Made by a program: the position numbers and the translations under genes
Source: Terana coerulea
Lineage: Eukaryota > Basidiomycota > Agaricomycetes > Polyporales > Phanerochaetaceae
Direction: 5' to 3'
NCBI GenBank assembly: GCA_024811115.1
Contig: JAKOGH010000806.1
Coordinates: 177,564 to 241,563 of the forward strand
Length of the DNA stretch: 64,000 bases
Part shown: one piece after another, positions 44,116 to 56,513 of the stretch
How positions within the stretch are numbered: position 1 is the stretch's first letter
Layout of the letters: each line of letters opens with the position of its first letter
Notes under the pieces: model-generated
What the model saw: the letters and a program-made list of their open reading frames with translations, nothing else
The model's database searches: none
Told to the model about the DNA's origin: nothing

Positions 44116-44494
44116 GGCGGTCGAAAGGCTTCACGGCATGCCTGCTAGATTGTGTGAAATCCTTGATGCTGTTTGGTATTACCGTTGGCTGCTTTCAGTA
44201 CTGTATATCTTGCTTTCATTTACGCCGTCCTGTTTTGCTATAACGATGCTCTGTCTTGTTCCGCATGGCTTATAAATGATGTTGCTCCTTCTGATATGCT
44301 GTTTTTGGGATACTTTGAGGGGCGCGCTTCTACGACGACAGTACAAGTCGGGTGGTTCGTGTCGAGCTTCCAAGTTGGTACAGTACTTCGGGCGCTAACA
44401 AGTACTCCCATGACCGGCGTTTGCGGCGGCTCTTCCACAGTCTTCTCTACATCCGACCATAGCGGCAAGCACAAGCCGCTGCAGGGCGTGTGAG

Positions 44495-46596
44495 ATGGAC
44501 TACGGAAGTGACGCAAATTCAGTATGCACAGTTTGTTGGTCTACAACCGCCATGTTACTCACAACATTGGTAGCTTGCATCGCATTCTATGTGCCAGCCA
44601 CGCTTGGGGATCGCGTGCAAGTTCCTCTTGGTGAAGCTCTGGGACTCAATCACGCAAAGCAGGCCATAACGAACGATGTGTCCAAGTTGGTGGAAGGCAT
44701 CATGGCCGACGCGTCGATTCCTGGCCTTGCGCTCGCTGTAGTGCATTCAGGCGATGTGATCGAGTACAAGAACTGGGGCAACAAGTCGGAAACCGGCGAC
44801 CTCGTCACGTCAAATGTAAGCTATCTTCTCTACCGGTTGGAATACTTGTATTGAGTAGCACCATACAAGACACTCTTCAACCTCGCGTCGTGCTCAAAAG
44901 CTTTTCTTACCGCTTCTGTGGGCCTTCTCATTGACGACTTCGAGCACGGGCGAAACCAGACGCCTTTACCTTCAAACGTCAAGCACTTTGACTGGCAGAC
45001 GAAGCTAGCGGATATTCTACCTGAGGATTGGAAATTGATGGACCCATGGGCCAGCCAGGCTGCCAACCTTCGTGACCTTTTGTCTCATCAAATCCGGCGC
45101 AGCTGTGTGAGTTCAGTCATACGATCGCCACCAATTTCTTTGTCTCAATAGCTCGTTCTACAGACACGGCCTGTCCTACAGACCAGGCGCTTCGACGCGG
45201 GACCTCATTCGGAACATGCGAAACCTGCGGCCAGCGTTCGAGCTGAGGCAAAAGTTTCACTATAACAATATGGTGAGCCTGTCGCAGTATGTATCCCATC
45301 TCCCGACCGCACATGTTCACACTTGTCAAGATGTATGCCGCAGCCGGACACGTCATAGAAACGTACTCGGGACTGCCATACCCAGAGTTTGTCCGAACTA
45401 GAATATTTGATAAACTGAACATGTCCGCCACAACCTTCTCTGAGGCGAAGGCTGCTGAGTCTGGGGACCTCACACAGAGCTGGTCCACCCAAGGGCGGAG
45501 AATACCCTACTGGATATCGGACGACACGCTCGGGGCGTTGGGTGCGCCGGGGGAATCATCTCCAGTACTGCCGATATGGTTCGTGTACCAGTGTCTCGAG
45601 CTCCTGGGCCTAAGCTAATGTATTCTCTACGTCTTTCAAAGGTGAAATGGGTTTGCATGCTGCTGAATAAAGGTGTAAACCCTACCACAGGAGCCGTAGT
45701 CGTGCCGCAGTCTATCCTGGAGGAGATTACCTCAGTGAAAGTCATCACCAATGGTATCCCTCCTTCGCCAGATTTCTCCATCGCGGGTTACGGCATGGGC
45801 TGGCAGCGATACTCTTACCATGGACATGACGTAGGTACAGAATACGCGTGCAGCATCTATTCACCATTGACGCACCGCATTTGCAGACTGTGACGCATTC
45901 TGGTGGTGTTCCGGGTTTCACGACTTATGTGACTATACTTCCCCATGAAAATGTCGGCATCATCCTCCTGGCCAACGCAGCGGAGAAACACCTGGAAACA
46001 GCTCCCATCAACTTCCGCGTCGTCGACGATTTCTTCGGGCATGAAATTCAGACCACCAATGGCTTTCGATACCCCACTCTGTCGGTGCACAGCAGCCGAC
46101 CTTCCACACCTTTGCGGACGCCTATGTCCCTGCCCTCGCTTGATCGCTACATCGGGACATATTCGAGCCCAGGGTACCCCAACGTCACGCTCTGCAGTGG
46201 TCGCTCCCGCAAAACGGCAGGATGCGCCCCCTCCTCGACACTTTTGCGCACTTCGAGAACCTGTCGTCGTCCGCGGGCTCGCTGTATGCGTCGTTCCCAA
46301 GCGTGTGGACCTCGCACGCCCGTCTTGCCTACGAGGACGCGCACGTGTTCCGAATCGAGGGAACGTATCTGTTCCCTCACGGCTACGGCCGCGACACCAG
46401 CCCCTTCGAGACGAACGAGAGAGGACAGTTCAGCGGCACCGCCAAGTTCGTGGCTTCCGACTCTTCGCGGCTCGAGGACGGATCTCCCCGAATTGAAGGG
46501 TTCGGGATATTCGGGCTTATCAATGAGCAGACCGAGGCGGAGCGCCTTGGGGGCAGTATACAAGACACTGCAGAGGTTTGGTTTACTAAGATTTGA
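44495..46596 (+). CDS. Beta-lactamase-like serine hydrolase (class C/transpeptidase fold), membrane-anchored or secreted
   Basis: Eukaryotic members of this fold are esterases, peptidases or transacylases, and the substrate is not predictable here. The N-terminus has a hydrophobic segment (TAMLLTTLVACIAFYVPATL) that can act as signal or anchor. The three active-site motifs are present: SxxK in NLASCSKAFLTA, YxN in FHYNN and HxG in VTHSGGVPGFTTYV. A C-terminal lipocalin-like region (PSLDRYIGTYSS to AERLGGSIQD) is typical of fungal members. Frame breaks occur near 45090, in the G run at 45550-45554 (GAPG to IISSTADM), and near 46190. Several introns, including 45274 to about 45332. Three breaks in one gene leave open real pseudogenisation. 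Confidence 0.8.
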
Positions 46597-47105
46597 GTCG
46601 CGCATGTAGGACGCGAGAGACTTGGCTGTGTTGTATAAAAGCAAAGCAGCTTGGGAACAACATGCCGGGTGGTGCCGGACGCCACAATCCTACGATCGAG
46701 TTACCCTTCCATGTAACATTTCACAACTTGACAGTGACATTCTCCCCACCGTACGCTGAGTTGATGTAACACCAGTCGCACATTCACGAATATCCGACTC
46801 TTTGTACTATTTTGCATTCATCAGTAAAGCAAGTCAGTAAATCTGTGCCTACTAGTACTTCTGGAAACCCAATAACGTCGTGGCAAGCGTGCTACCCAAT
46901 TCTGAATCACCATGACAGCAAATGAGAAAACGCGGCGATGGCTACATAACACAAGCAGAGAAGCAAAAGCGACAACAGTACATACAGCGAAATTGTGCAA
47001 GAGGGGAATATTAAGAGGTCGTGGGTCAAGCAAGGGCGCGCCGCAGTTGGCATATAACAGTGAACGCGACGAGGCCAGAGAGGAGTGGCGTATCCGATAT
47101 GCAAC
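46597..47105. other. Intergenic region between convergent genes
   Basis: 3' regions of the serine hydrolase and of the JmjC gene. Nothing recognised. Confidence 0.5.
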
Positions 47106-50100
47106 TCAGCCGGTCAAGAGGTCCTTCTCCTGGCGGCAGCACGAGAGCCATGCGAACCACATGAGCGTGCGCAGCTGGAGGACGTCCTCCTTCCACGCCA
47201 TCGACTGGTTCTGCTCGCGGAACTCCTTCGTGAGGGTCTCGCACCGGTCGATGTTCTCCGGGCTCACAAAGTCGCTCGCGACCTTGATGCAGTCCGCGAG
47301 ATTGCACACCTGCGAGGTGAAGAACGTGAGCAACACCGTATTTCGGGATGGCGGACGAGCCCGAGACGCACCTGATGCGCGCACCCGGCGGGGATGAACA
47401 CGGCCTCGCCCGGCTTCTGGTATATCCGGTAGCTCTGCACGCCAAAGTCGTCATACAGCTCCTTGCGCAGCTGCGCGTCAAGGTAGAACTGCTGCGAGTG
47501 GATCGGGTCGTGCTGGTACTGGCCCTTGAACTTGCGCTTCAGGTACTTGCGCAGCTTCTGCGAGTCCTCCGCCTTGAAGAGGTCCCAGGCGGCGCAGCCG
47601 GCCGAGCCGTCGGGCGCGTCCGCGGAGTGCAGCATGATGTTGACGGCGTCGGCCATGTCGAGGTGCAGCCGCGTCGTGCCTTTGCTGCCTTCCGTCTCGA
47701 ACGACGCCATGGCGTTGTACATTTTTGGGCCTGTGAGGACAGCTCAGCACTGTGGGATGGGTAGAACAGTTGGGTAAGACATACCCAGATCAGGCGCGAC
47801 CGCGTTTGCAGGGAAATGTGACGCGACATTCAGCACACCATCACGGCGCACGTAGTTTGGCACCGGCGTCCCAGCAGCAAAATCGTCATACAGCTCAGGA
47901 AACGCGGTCTTGAAGTCCACAGAAGGCGGCCAATCCTTCACACACGACGTCTATTTAGCTATCCGCATATATAAACCCGCCGAACACAATCCGTACCTTG
48001 AGCTTCCAACGCTCCTTCCGGTCGCCGTACTTGCCAAACCAGGAGAAGAACTCGCCGACCGAGACGCGCTTGTTCTGGTCGTTCTGGCACTCGAGGATCA
48101 GACACGTCTGCGTCCCGTACTTCTGCTGGAAGTAGCCCGGCGTCCACTGCAGGCGGAACTTGGGCAACAGGCCCGTGACGACGATCGGCTCGCCCTTGGC
48201 CCAGACCTTGGCAAACACCGCGTCCGTGAGCTCCGCGTCCGTGAACACGGCCGGCGCGTGGGAAGGGAGGGGCACCGGCGAGACGGGCTCGCGCGGGCCC
48301 GATGACGACGGCTCGGGCGCGCTCGCGGAGTCTGACGGAAGCCCAGCGACGGGCTTGGTATCAGATTCGGCGTCAGACGCGGACGAGGGGAACGCCGCGG
48401 ACGGCGGGGCGCCGCCGCCGTTTGAGGGCGCCGCGGGAGCAGGTGCCGAGGGGCTTGCACGCTCCGCCGCGGTAGGATTTTCTGGGTCGAACACCGAGTC
48501 TACCCATTTGGCTTCCGCGCGCGTCGGATGCTCGTCTGGCTTGGCGAGGAGGGCCTCCATGTCGGAGATAGCTTCTGCTAACTCCTCTTTGCCGAAGCGC
48601 GACATGGGCGAGAAATCATTGGCCGAGTGCTCGTTTCGTCGCGTGCATGACAAAAAGAAAGGATTAACGTGGGCGTGCTTCTCCCGCTTGACTTGGAGGG
48701 CAGCTCGCTCGGCGTCGGTCGCTCCAGGTTGGTCGGTCGTTAGTTCACTTACTTGCTGGAAGCACTCTGAGCAAGCTTCCCGCCCACACAGCCGGCACAT
48801 CCAGCTTGTTGAGAATATTGACGTCATGCAAGTGTCTAGGAGGGTTTGTTATATCAAACAGCCACATCGCACGTAGGAGATCAGACTAACCACAGGTAGC
48901 ACGAACCTCACTTTCCCGATTCCGCCGAATGACCTCTCGGCGCTGGATATGCTCCTCTTCTGCCTTGAGAATCGGCAGTAAGGCACGAGCCACAGTGCGC
49001 TATTTCTGCTATGAAGAAGCGACACAAAGACATAGTTTCGATGCATACCTTTATATGCGTTATATGCGGCAACTCCAGCTTGGTGTTCCACTTCGTCGGG
49101 AAGTTTAGAGGTGGGCCATCACCCTTCTGATTCTCAAGGAAGCTAATGCCGACGATGTTGTTCTGCTCGTCCTTCAAGAAGAAACGGATCCCTTGGAATC
49201 GGCATGTGTCTCCGGCCCATCTGCGCGTACAGGACACGCAACGAGGGAAATCTTCGTTGCGGTATCGATTCGACATGCAACGAGCAAATTGCAGTTCAGG
49301 ATGAAGTGAAGGAGCGGTGTCGATAGGTACGCCATTCTCATCGAGTAGCTTGGTAGGCAGCGTGATGGCTACGCTAGTGAGAATATGGTCAAGCGTACAA
49401 ATGAGTTGGCAACTTACCAGTGGCACCGTTGGCTCCCTTGTCCTTCCCGTCACCTGGTATCGCAGACAAGATATCAAATTCCATCCATCAAGGCTTATGA
49501 AGGATCGTACTAGTATGGGAAGCCGAGCGAATTGGCTCATTCCGCTTCTTGTTATTTACCCTCTTGGCAGCACCTATTCTAGATTGAGTTCAGTTGACGA
49601 GGTTGTGGTAGACGACACACCGTTCCCATTAGTCTCAGAAGCTTTTGCCTTGCCCTCGCGCCCTCTTCGCTTTCGGCGCATCCTGCGCTTCAGGTTCCGC
49701 AGGGCGCTTGGCCGGAGGTGGAGGCGCAGCCAGTATCATGGGTATGGCAGCAAAGGCGACGGCGTTGAGATGGGGTGGGATGTAGACGGGCTGGCCGCGG
49801 GCTTGTTCGTGAGCTTGCTGAGCCATTTGCGGGGGCTGGGATGTGCGCGCTGCAAGGCGAACAGAGACCCTCTCAGCTGCCTGAAAGGCTGAAGAAAGAA
49901 GTTAGAGCCACACGTATTGGATGCCCATATATGATTGGAAAGTAACCATTGGCTGCATAGACCTGCGATTGTTGCATGTCGGGTTGCTCGTACTGCACGT
50001 AATCTACACGTGTCTGCGCGTGAGTATCTGATAGCTGTACTCCGGACGTGAGATGAACTGACGCTTCTGTGGCGGTTCGTCGCCGATGGCTGGTCGTCGG

Positions 50101-50641
50101 CGCGGTCAGCGATGGCGAGGAGGAGGACGAGGACAATGAGGAACGGACCTGTCCGCTCGTCCGAGTACATGGGTGTCAAGATCTGAGCGCCGTACTGCGG
50201 GGGTTCGTGGTGGCCGGGCGTCCAAGCCGGGGCGTCAGAGCTGTAATTAGCAAGTTGGTCCGCCGGCCTGGATCTGTGATATTGTTCTGTATAAAGCTGG
50301 GGTTGATGGGAGTGCGGCTGATGTGGGTGGGAAGGGACGGAGGCGTATCGACAAGGGCTCGAAGGCTCGCCGTCCCCGCGACGGTTTTCGTTCGAGTGAT
50401 CCCAGCTCGCGGCGCGCAGGCTGAAGGACGAGCCTCCGGCACTCATCGAAGGGTGGAACGCGGCCGCTGCATTGGCGTGTGCGGCGTGCGGGGGCGTCCC
50501 GTACGGCGAGCCTGGGAGGCCGCCGAGCTGGGCCTGGCTGTAAGAGGCTTCGAGCGAACTTGGCGAGGGCCCGTTCGCGACGGGGTTGAGCAGCTCGTTG
50601 ATCGAGGTGCGCTTGTGGTTGGGCTCGTGCAGGCCGTTCAT
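47106..50641 (-). CDS. JmjC-domain protein, KDM3-like histone H3K9 demethylase
   Basis: JmjC dioxygenases use Fe(II) and 2-oxoglutarate to remove histone methyl groups. The conservative start is the ATG at 50641 (MNGLHEPNHKRTSINELLNP). A long low-complexity N-terminus follows, with SQPPQMAQQAHEQARGQP and a basic KRARGQGK patch. A cysteine-rich zinc-binding region comes next (FARCMSNR, FPRCVSCTRRWAGDTCRFQ, MCRLCGREACSECFQQ). The JmjC core holds the iron ligands in TTRLHLDMADAVNIM (HxD) and VFIPAGCAHQVCNL (distal H). It ends WLSCCRQEKDLLTG at 47106. This order (zinc finger then JmjC) matches the KDM3/JMJD1 group. Extra bases near 50142 and 49642 shift the frame in the N-terminal part. Substrate specificity is inferred from family only. 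Confidence 0.85.
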
Positions 50642-51744
50642 CCTGCCAAAATGCCTGGGGGCCGCCGGGACGGGTTGGAAGGACGACGAGCGCACGGCCG
50701 CGGGTGTGTCGAGCGAGCCCGCCACGAACGAAGTGGACGAAGAGAACGAGGCTGCTACACTCTGCGTCTTTCGTTTCTTCTAGTCCGACCAGAAAGTCCG
50801 CTCGCGACTCTGCGCGTCAACCCATGCCGAGCCCCAGACGCCCGGGGTGGATCAGCGGTTGCCGCGCGCGCGCAGACGCCGAGTGGCAAGGCCGGTCCCT
50901 GCCGGCCCCCGCCGCGGTTGCAGGCGCCGTTCATTTAGTTCAAACTCCGGCACAGGGACCCTGGCCACGTGGGGACGCAGACGCCAGCCACCGAGCGGGC
51001 TCTTGCGTTGGGCTGTCTGCCTCTGGTCTGCCTCGCGTTCGTGGTCAGAACACCGAGGCGGCGAGGCAGGCCAGCCAAGCGCCTCCAAACCATTTGCGGG
51101 GACCCGTTCCCAGACCAAACTCCGCTCGACATGCACGCGGCGTGCTTCAGGTGGTTCCCGCGATACGCTTTACTGCTTCCGCGATCCTCTCTGCATCGCG
51201 GCGCCGCGGCGTGTAATGTGGTTACCACCATGCAGGGTGGTCAGAACTTTATCCCCAGCGTCCTGTCCGGCAACGGCAAAAAAGCAAATAAGCAAGGACT
51301 GTATCATTTCTGTGAAAAGACAGTAGAGTAGTGATATATCGTTCGTCGTGTATGTGATATGTGTCTATGAAGTGTGCTAATAACGTCCGCATCATGTATG
51401 ACTACAAACTATTGCAGGGAGAGTATGGTAATATCTGGAGCATAGATGCGCGCTCCCATGCAATGGGACCACAGACAGCAAATGCAATGAGTGAACAATC
51501 GGCGTGAATAGATCGATACAAGTCATGAATCACCAGGGTATACGCATCATGCAGACCCCCCAAAACCAAAAGCAGCGCGAAAAAAACCCAGAGCTTACTG
51601 AGAACGAGCGAATGCATAGTCCACCTGCTGGAGACCCTAAGAAGATTCAAAAAACTTGCGCAGGTACCCGGCGACCCTTGGGATCAAGGGAATGACGATG
51701 GGAAGGGCGAACCAGGCCAGCATCCCAAGGGTCGCCCCGTACCG
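50642..51744. other. Interval between the JmjC gene and Ssk1
   Basis: About 1.1 kb holding the upstream region of the JmjC gene and the 3' end of Ssk1. An upstream in-frame extension of the JmjC protein (ending VPAAPRHFGR) lacks an ATG and may be a 5' exon. No separate gene is recognised. Confidence 0.45.
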
Positions 51745-54700
51745 TCATTGAGGTTCGGGTACAGGCTGGGGTGGTGGCGGCGGTGACATCGCCTCCTCCG
51801 CGGCGGCGGCCGCTGACCCCTCAGCCTTGTCTGTTTCTGGAACGACTGTCGCTTCGCCTGGTGCGGGAGCTTGCACGTCAGCGGGCAACGTTGAAGCGCC
51901 GGGAACCGTCGAAGCAGATGCAGGAGGTATGACATCGGACGACGGCCTTCCGTCTAGCGAAGAGCGCGTGCCGTCGACTAGAACATAAGAACATCTGAGA
52001 CTCAATACGCTATGAATGGTCCGTATCACTCACCCGGCGCTTGCGGTCGATGAGCGGACGCTAGAGTCAACGCGGCTTCGCTCGCACTCATGCCTGCCGA
52101 ACATCATCAGCACAGCCCAGTGAAAAGCCAAGAGTTGATTTGCTCACTGGGTATGGGCGAGGACAAGGGGAGCCTCGACGCAAACGGCTTGGAGAGGTCC
52201 GAAGACGACTGCACGGCAGAGTCATCCGACAGAGGTGTGCTGGGCGTGACGGGCTTCTCGGCTGCAGCAGCTTGCAAAATTTCAGCCTGTGCTCGCCGGG
52301 CGGCCATGGACGTCGAGCGCACGCGTTCGCCTGAAGCGGGCGTGGACGATCTCCCCTCGGGCACATGCAGCCGCCGAGCCACTTGTTGCGCCTGCGCCAC
52401 CTGGCCCGACGAGATGCTCTTCACGACGTCCGGCCGTATGTCTGCCCACATCTGCAGCGCCTTGATCGAGCCCCACTCGATGATCTTGCTGTTCAGCCAC
52501 TGCAGCGACACCGGCTTCGTGAGGAAGTCGTTGCAGCCCGCGCCCAGGGCGGCCACTCGATCGGCCTGGAGCGAAGACGCCGTGAGGGCGACGATGATGA
52601 CGGAGGAGCGGTAGGGCGGAGTGGACACCGCGCGCGAATCTGTCGTAGAGGCTTCCGAGGGCGTCCGCTGGCCTTCCGAGCCAGGCGTCGAGGGAAAGCC
52701 AGCCTGCTTCTCTAAACGCCTGATCTCCTTTGTCGCCTGGATTCCATCCATCACGGGCATCTGAATGTCCATCTGCACCCAGCGCGTTAGCAAACAAGGT
52801 ACCCTATAGCTTCGCGGGAGCGCTGCTAACCAAGATCAAGTGGAAGCTGCCACTACGCCATTTACTCACGGCCTCCTCACCGTTCTTCGCCACGTCGTAC
52901 TTGATTTTCTTCTTCCGCATGAAGGTCGTCAAAATCGTTTGGTTGATGGGGTTGTCTGCGACACATTTTCAGTCTCTGCAACAACCGTACCGGAAATCCT
53001 ACGCACCATCGACAATGAGAACACTGATAGGCGGAACGATGTTCCCATCGCCGGGACCCTTGCTTAACTTCTTTGATACAACCGCAGGGGACGACGCATG
53101 GGATTCGGTGGGCCGTCGCGTCAACCGCCGAGTCCCCAGCGGCGGGCCCGGCGTGGGACGCACATGAGGCGAGCTGGGGGAGTGGAAGACTGATGGGTTG
53201 CCCGTCTGGGTCGTTGCTGGTCAGCCAATGCGTGAGCAGCATCTGGCCAAGTGGGCGTAGAAGGATTGGGGTCTGCCGGTGCAGGTACGACGTCCTCAGT
53301 CCCAGTCAGAGAAGACTCCCTTGACTTTCCTTTAGCCGAGCCCCGCTCCGTGCTATCTGCGCCTCCCATGTTAGGACGAGGGTTGGGGTGGAGTTTGGGC
53401 ACGCTGCCGGTGGATGCCTCCGTCCCTCGGTCGTTCTTGTTCCCGCCAGACGACACGCGACCGTAGCGGGGATGCCTCAGCCCAGGCTGCAGGCCCGGGC
53501 CATCCTGCCCCTTCATACGATCCATGTCAGGACTCGCAGGCATATGTCCCGTCGATCGAGGTTTCGGATTGAAGATGATACCCGACTGCTGACCATCTGG
53601 GCTGCGGATGAGCACTCCGGTAGCAGGTAAACTGCCCAACTTCACTGCGTCCGGCGAAAAGTACTCGACGCTGTCTGATTGACTCCAAAGGCGAGGGCGG
53701 CGCGAGCGGGTGGCCTGTCATATAATCTGTGTTGCCATCCTTCGGAGATCTTGTAGACTTGTCAGACCCAGAAGTTGTGCGACTGCTGCCGGATCGTGAG
53801 CTCGGTGACTTGGGCAGTCCAGCGATGTTGAAGAAAGGGGATATGGAATGAAGGCCGGGGCTCATGGGAGACGTAGCGGTAGGGACGAAGTATGCGTCCA
53901 CCACGGGCCGAGTCACCGCAGTATGTAAGGCTGTCAAGAATCGACGCGGACCGGCAGGTTTTGGGATGACGATAACCTCAGGTATTCGCATTCCAGCTGT
54001 CTCCTTCGTTGGGGTGAGCACCGACTGAATCGCTTCCTTCACCAGCTTGAAGTTCACTAAGCTCGTGAAGTGAACGATCACCACCTGCGGAGGCGGCGGA
54101 TGACTGCTCAGCATTCCCATGACCCGAGCAACTTGCGGTGAAGATCTCGGACGGTGATTGCTGGCCAATGAGGGACGCTTCCGGCTATGCAGATTCAAAG
54201 GATACGCTTGCTCGGTCTTGATTTTTTGCAAGCGGCTTCGGAGGACGGCGACGTCGTCATCAATGAGCACAAAGGCAGAGTCAGACCCTGTCTTCTGTGC
54301 GCCCATGGGAGACGGTCGGGGGGAGAGGTCGGGGGACGAGAATTCGATGGTAGGCATGGCGGCGGATAGGTCCACCACGTCGCCGATCAGCTCGTATTCG
54401 CCATCCGGGCCCGGTTCCGTGGACATATGACTGACATCCATACCCCAAGCAGTCAGGTAGCTGGAAAGATGATGGGCGAAAGAACCATTGGCGTTCGCAT
54501 ACAAGGTCACGTTCTTGTCGCGTAGAGTTTCTGCGAAGGCCGCTAGCTCTTCTAATGTAGGTTCATTAGATGTGTGCATGTCTGGATACCCCAACACAGC
54601 AGCCTCCTCGGGAGAAACGGTGACTGAAGGGTTTACGACGGACGGCTCTCCTGGTTCCAGTCGAACGGAGAGCTCATATACTCGGCTGGCGGAAGGGGCA

Positions 54701-56011
54701 GTAGACACGGTGTCGTAGTTAAGAGTGGCGCCCCGACGTGCTTGAGTAAACGTTGCAGGATGTGTGTATCAAAGGAAGGATGGGGGCGAGCGGTGTCGGG
54801 AGTCGTTGGCGATGTCTCCTGACCATGTACCTTCCGGATATCTGACGCAGCAACTCTGTGTGAGATGCGGAAGTGGCAGCGTAGACGTCCCTCTAGATCC
54901 AAAGTGGGCGAGGATACCCGAGGCGAGCCGATACCTGCGCCTTCGCCTTGTGAAGTGCTCAAGGACTCGCCGGAGTCAATGTAGAGGCCAATCTCGACAG
55001 TGTCTCCTTTACGAGACGCGCCTATGATTTGGCGAGTAACCTATGCGGCCGTTAATCAATAGAAATCGCCGGTTATATGAGACGCACATGTGACAGAGTG
55101 TAAGAAAGTCCACTTTCATTCCCTTTGACAGCAATGTGCTTCATTCCTGCCTCGCTATGGAACAGAATGAGGTCAACACCGGCTTGTGCCGCAACACCGC
55201 TGAGTGCGTCACCAACACTCTGCAGCATCTCCCCGACGTCGAAGTCCGTATATGCAACTGGCGAGGGCGGAGGCGTGGTAGAGCCGGAAGAGCTTGAATC
55301 AGGACTGAGGCGCGACATATTCGCGGACATGTAATTCAGATTCTTCATGGTCGTGAACACCGCAGATATGGACGGCGTAGGGATGGATAACGAACATGAA
55401 GAAAATTGCTCTTTCGCGGGATCGAGCAGCTGGGGTGGCGAGAGTTGCAGCAGAGTCTGAATGACCATCTGCACGGAGTCCGCAAGCTCGAGCGAGAGCT
55501 CGCGGTAGTGTTCGAGTTCGGGCTCAGGCGCTTCCTCGACGCTGGCCGCGGGGGTCGACGCGCCTTCTGACATCGAGGGCCGCCTGGGATTCTGCAGATG
55601 ATTGAGCTGGGAAGGCAGAGGCATGGAAAAGGCGCGAGACAGGCGAGGTACTTGCAAACGCCCCGCTTGATCCATAGGGTTTTGCTCGAGGTTGAGGTGA
55701 TTCGTGGGGGTCACAGAGTCAGGCCCTTCGCCGAAATCTTCAGGCTTTGGTTGCCGCTTGGTTGGCGGAGAGGGCTCCTCCTCCTCCTCCTCGATGTCCG
55801 TTTCTCCCTCGGATGAGCTAAGCGTGACTGGACGCTCTGCTCCCAGGGGAAGCGGTCCTGGTGGCGGTTGCTCCGCAGGCCAGGCGACGACGAACTTGTT
55901 GGAGAGTGGAAGTTCAACCAGCACGGGTTCTTCCCCTAGAGGCTCTATATCCCCTCCCTGGCCTTGAACGACGGACGGCATCCTGACTACCGGCAGTCGT
56001 GTTCCAGTCAT
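51745..56011 (-). CDS. SSK1: Ssk1-type response regulator of the osmotic-stress (HOG) pathway
   Basis: Ssk1/Mcs4 receives phosphate from the Ypd1 phosphorelay and, when unphosphorylated, activates the Ssk2/22 MAPKKK. Start MTGTRLPVVRMPSVV at 56011. The large N-terminal region holds family stretches (MLQSVGDALSGVAAQAGVDL, GLSYTLSHV, KGDTVEIGLYIDSG, SAFVLIDDDVAVLRSRLQKI). The C-terminal receiver has the acidic pair in VLIVDDNPINQTIL, the phosphoacceptor Asp in LILMDIQMPVMDGIQATKEI and the Lys in NDFLTKPVSLQWL. No kinase domain is present, which separates it from hybrid kinases. It ends in a proline-rich tail at 51745. Frame breaks: an extra A/T near 53679 and a shift near 54730. Several introns, one directly before the MDIQMP exon. 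Confidence 0.9.
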
Positions 56012-56513
56012 CGCACGAGCGGTGGGATAGGAGAGCGCGACCAGCGAACCAGGCGAGGGAGCTTGGACGTCGTTGGCGAAGAGGAAACGCGCCTCGGCAG
56101 TGGTGGGGAAGAGAGTGCCGAAGAACGTCCAGGGCCGCTAGGGGGCCAGGCGTATGCGCCGCCGTCGAGCACAACGCAAAAGTTGCGGCTCAGCGGACGC
56201 CGGGAAGCGCAAGGGTTAAGCGCCTGGTGCAAGATACATCCCGTTATGGTAAACCCGCCTCAAGGTAACAACCGCCTCTGAATTTCATACCTCTCCAGAG
56301 TTCATCAGCCAACTTCAACAGGCACAGTCACCTCACTGCCCACGCATGGACCACGAACAGCAGCGCAGTAGCCAGAATCTTGTCTGTGAGAGAAATACGG
56401 TTGTATTGCTGCCAGAACACCACGGCGAGACCCGCAAGAACACAAATCAAAACAACGGAAAAGGGCTGCAAGTCCAGAACCGCATGATATAATACTGTAC
56501 ACAAGTAGCTTAC

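Noticed and set aside
48160..48876. 238-codon plus-strand open frame
   Set aside because: Antisense to the low-complexity part of the JmjC gene.
50069..50938. 289-codon plus-strand open frame, Arg/Gly/Val rich
   Set aside because: Antisense to the N-terminal JmjC exons and its 5' region; no start context or domain.
56328..56505. Minus-strand hydrophobic stretch of about 55 codons (FSVVLICVLAGLAVVFWQQY)
   Set aside because: It looks like two membrane helices but has no ATG and no plausible upstream exon, since Ars2 ends directly upstream. It may be a piece of a tiny membrane protein broken by an indel; not strong enough to list.
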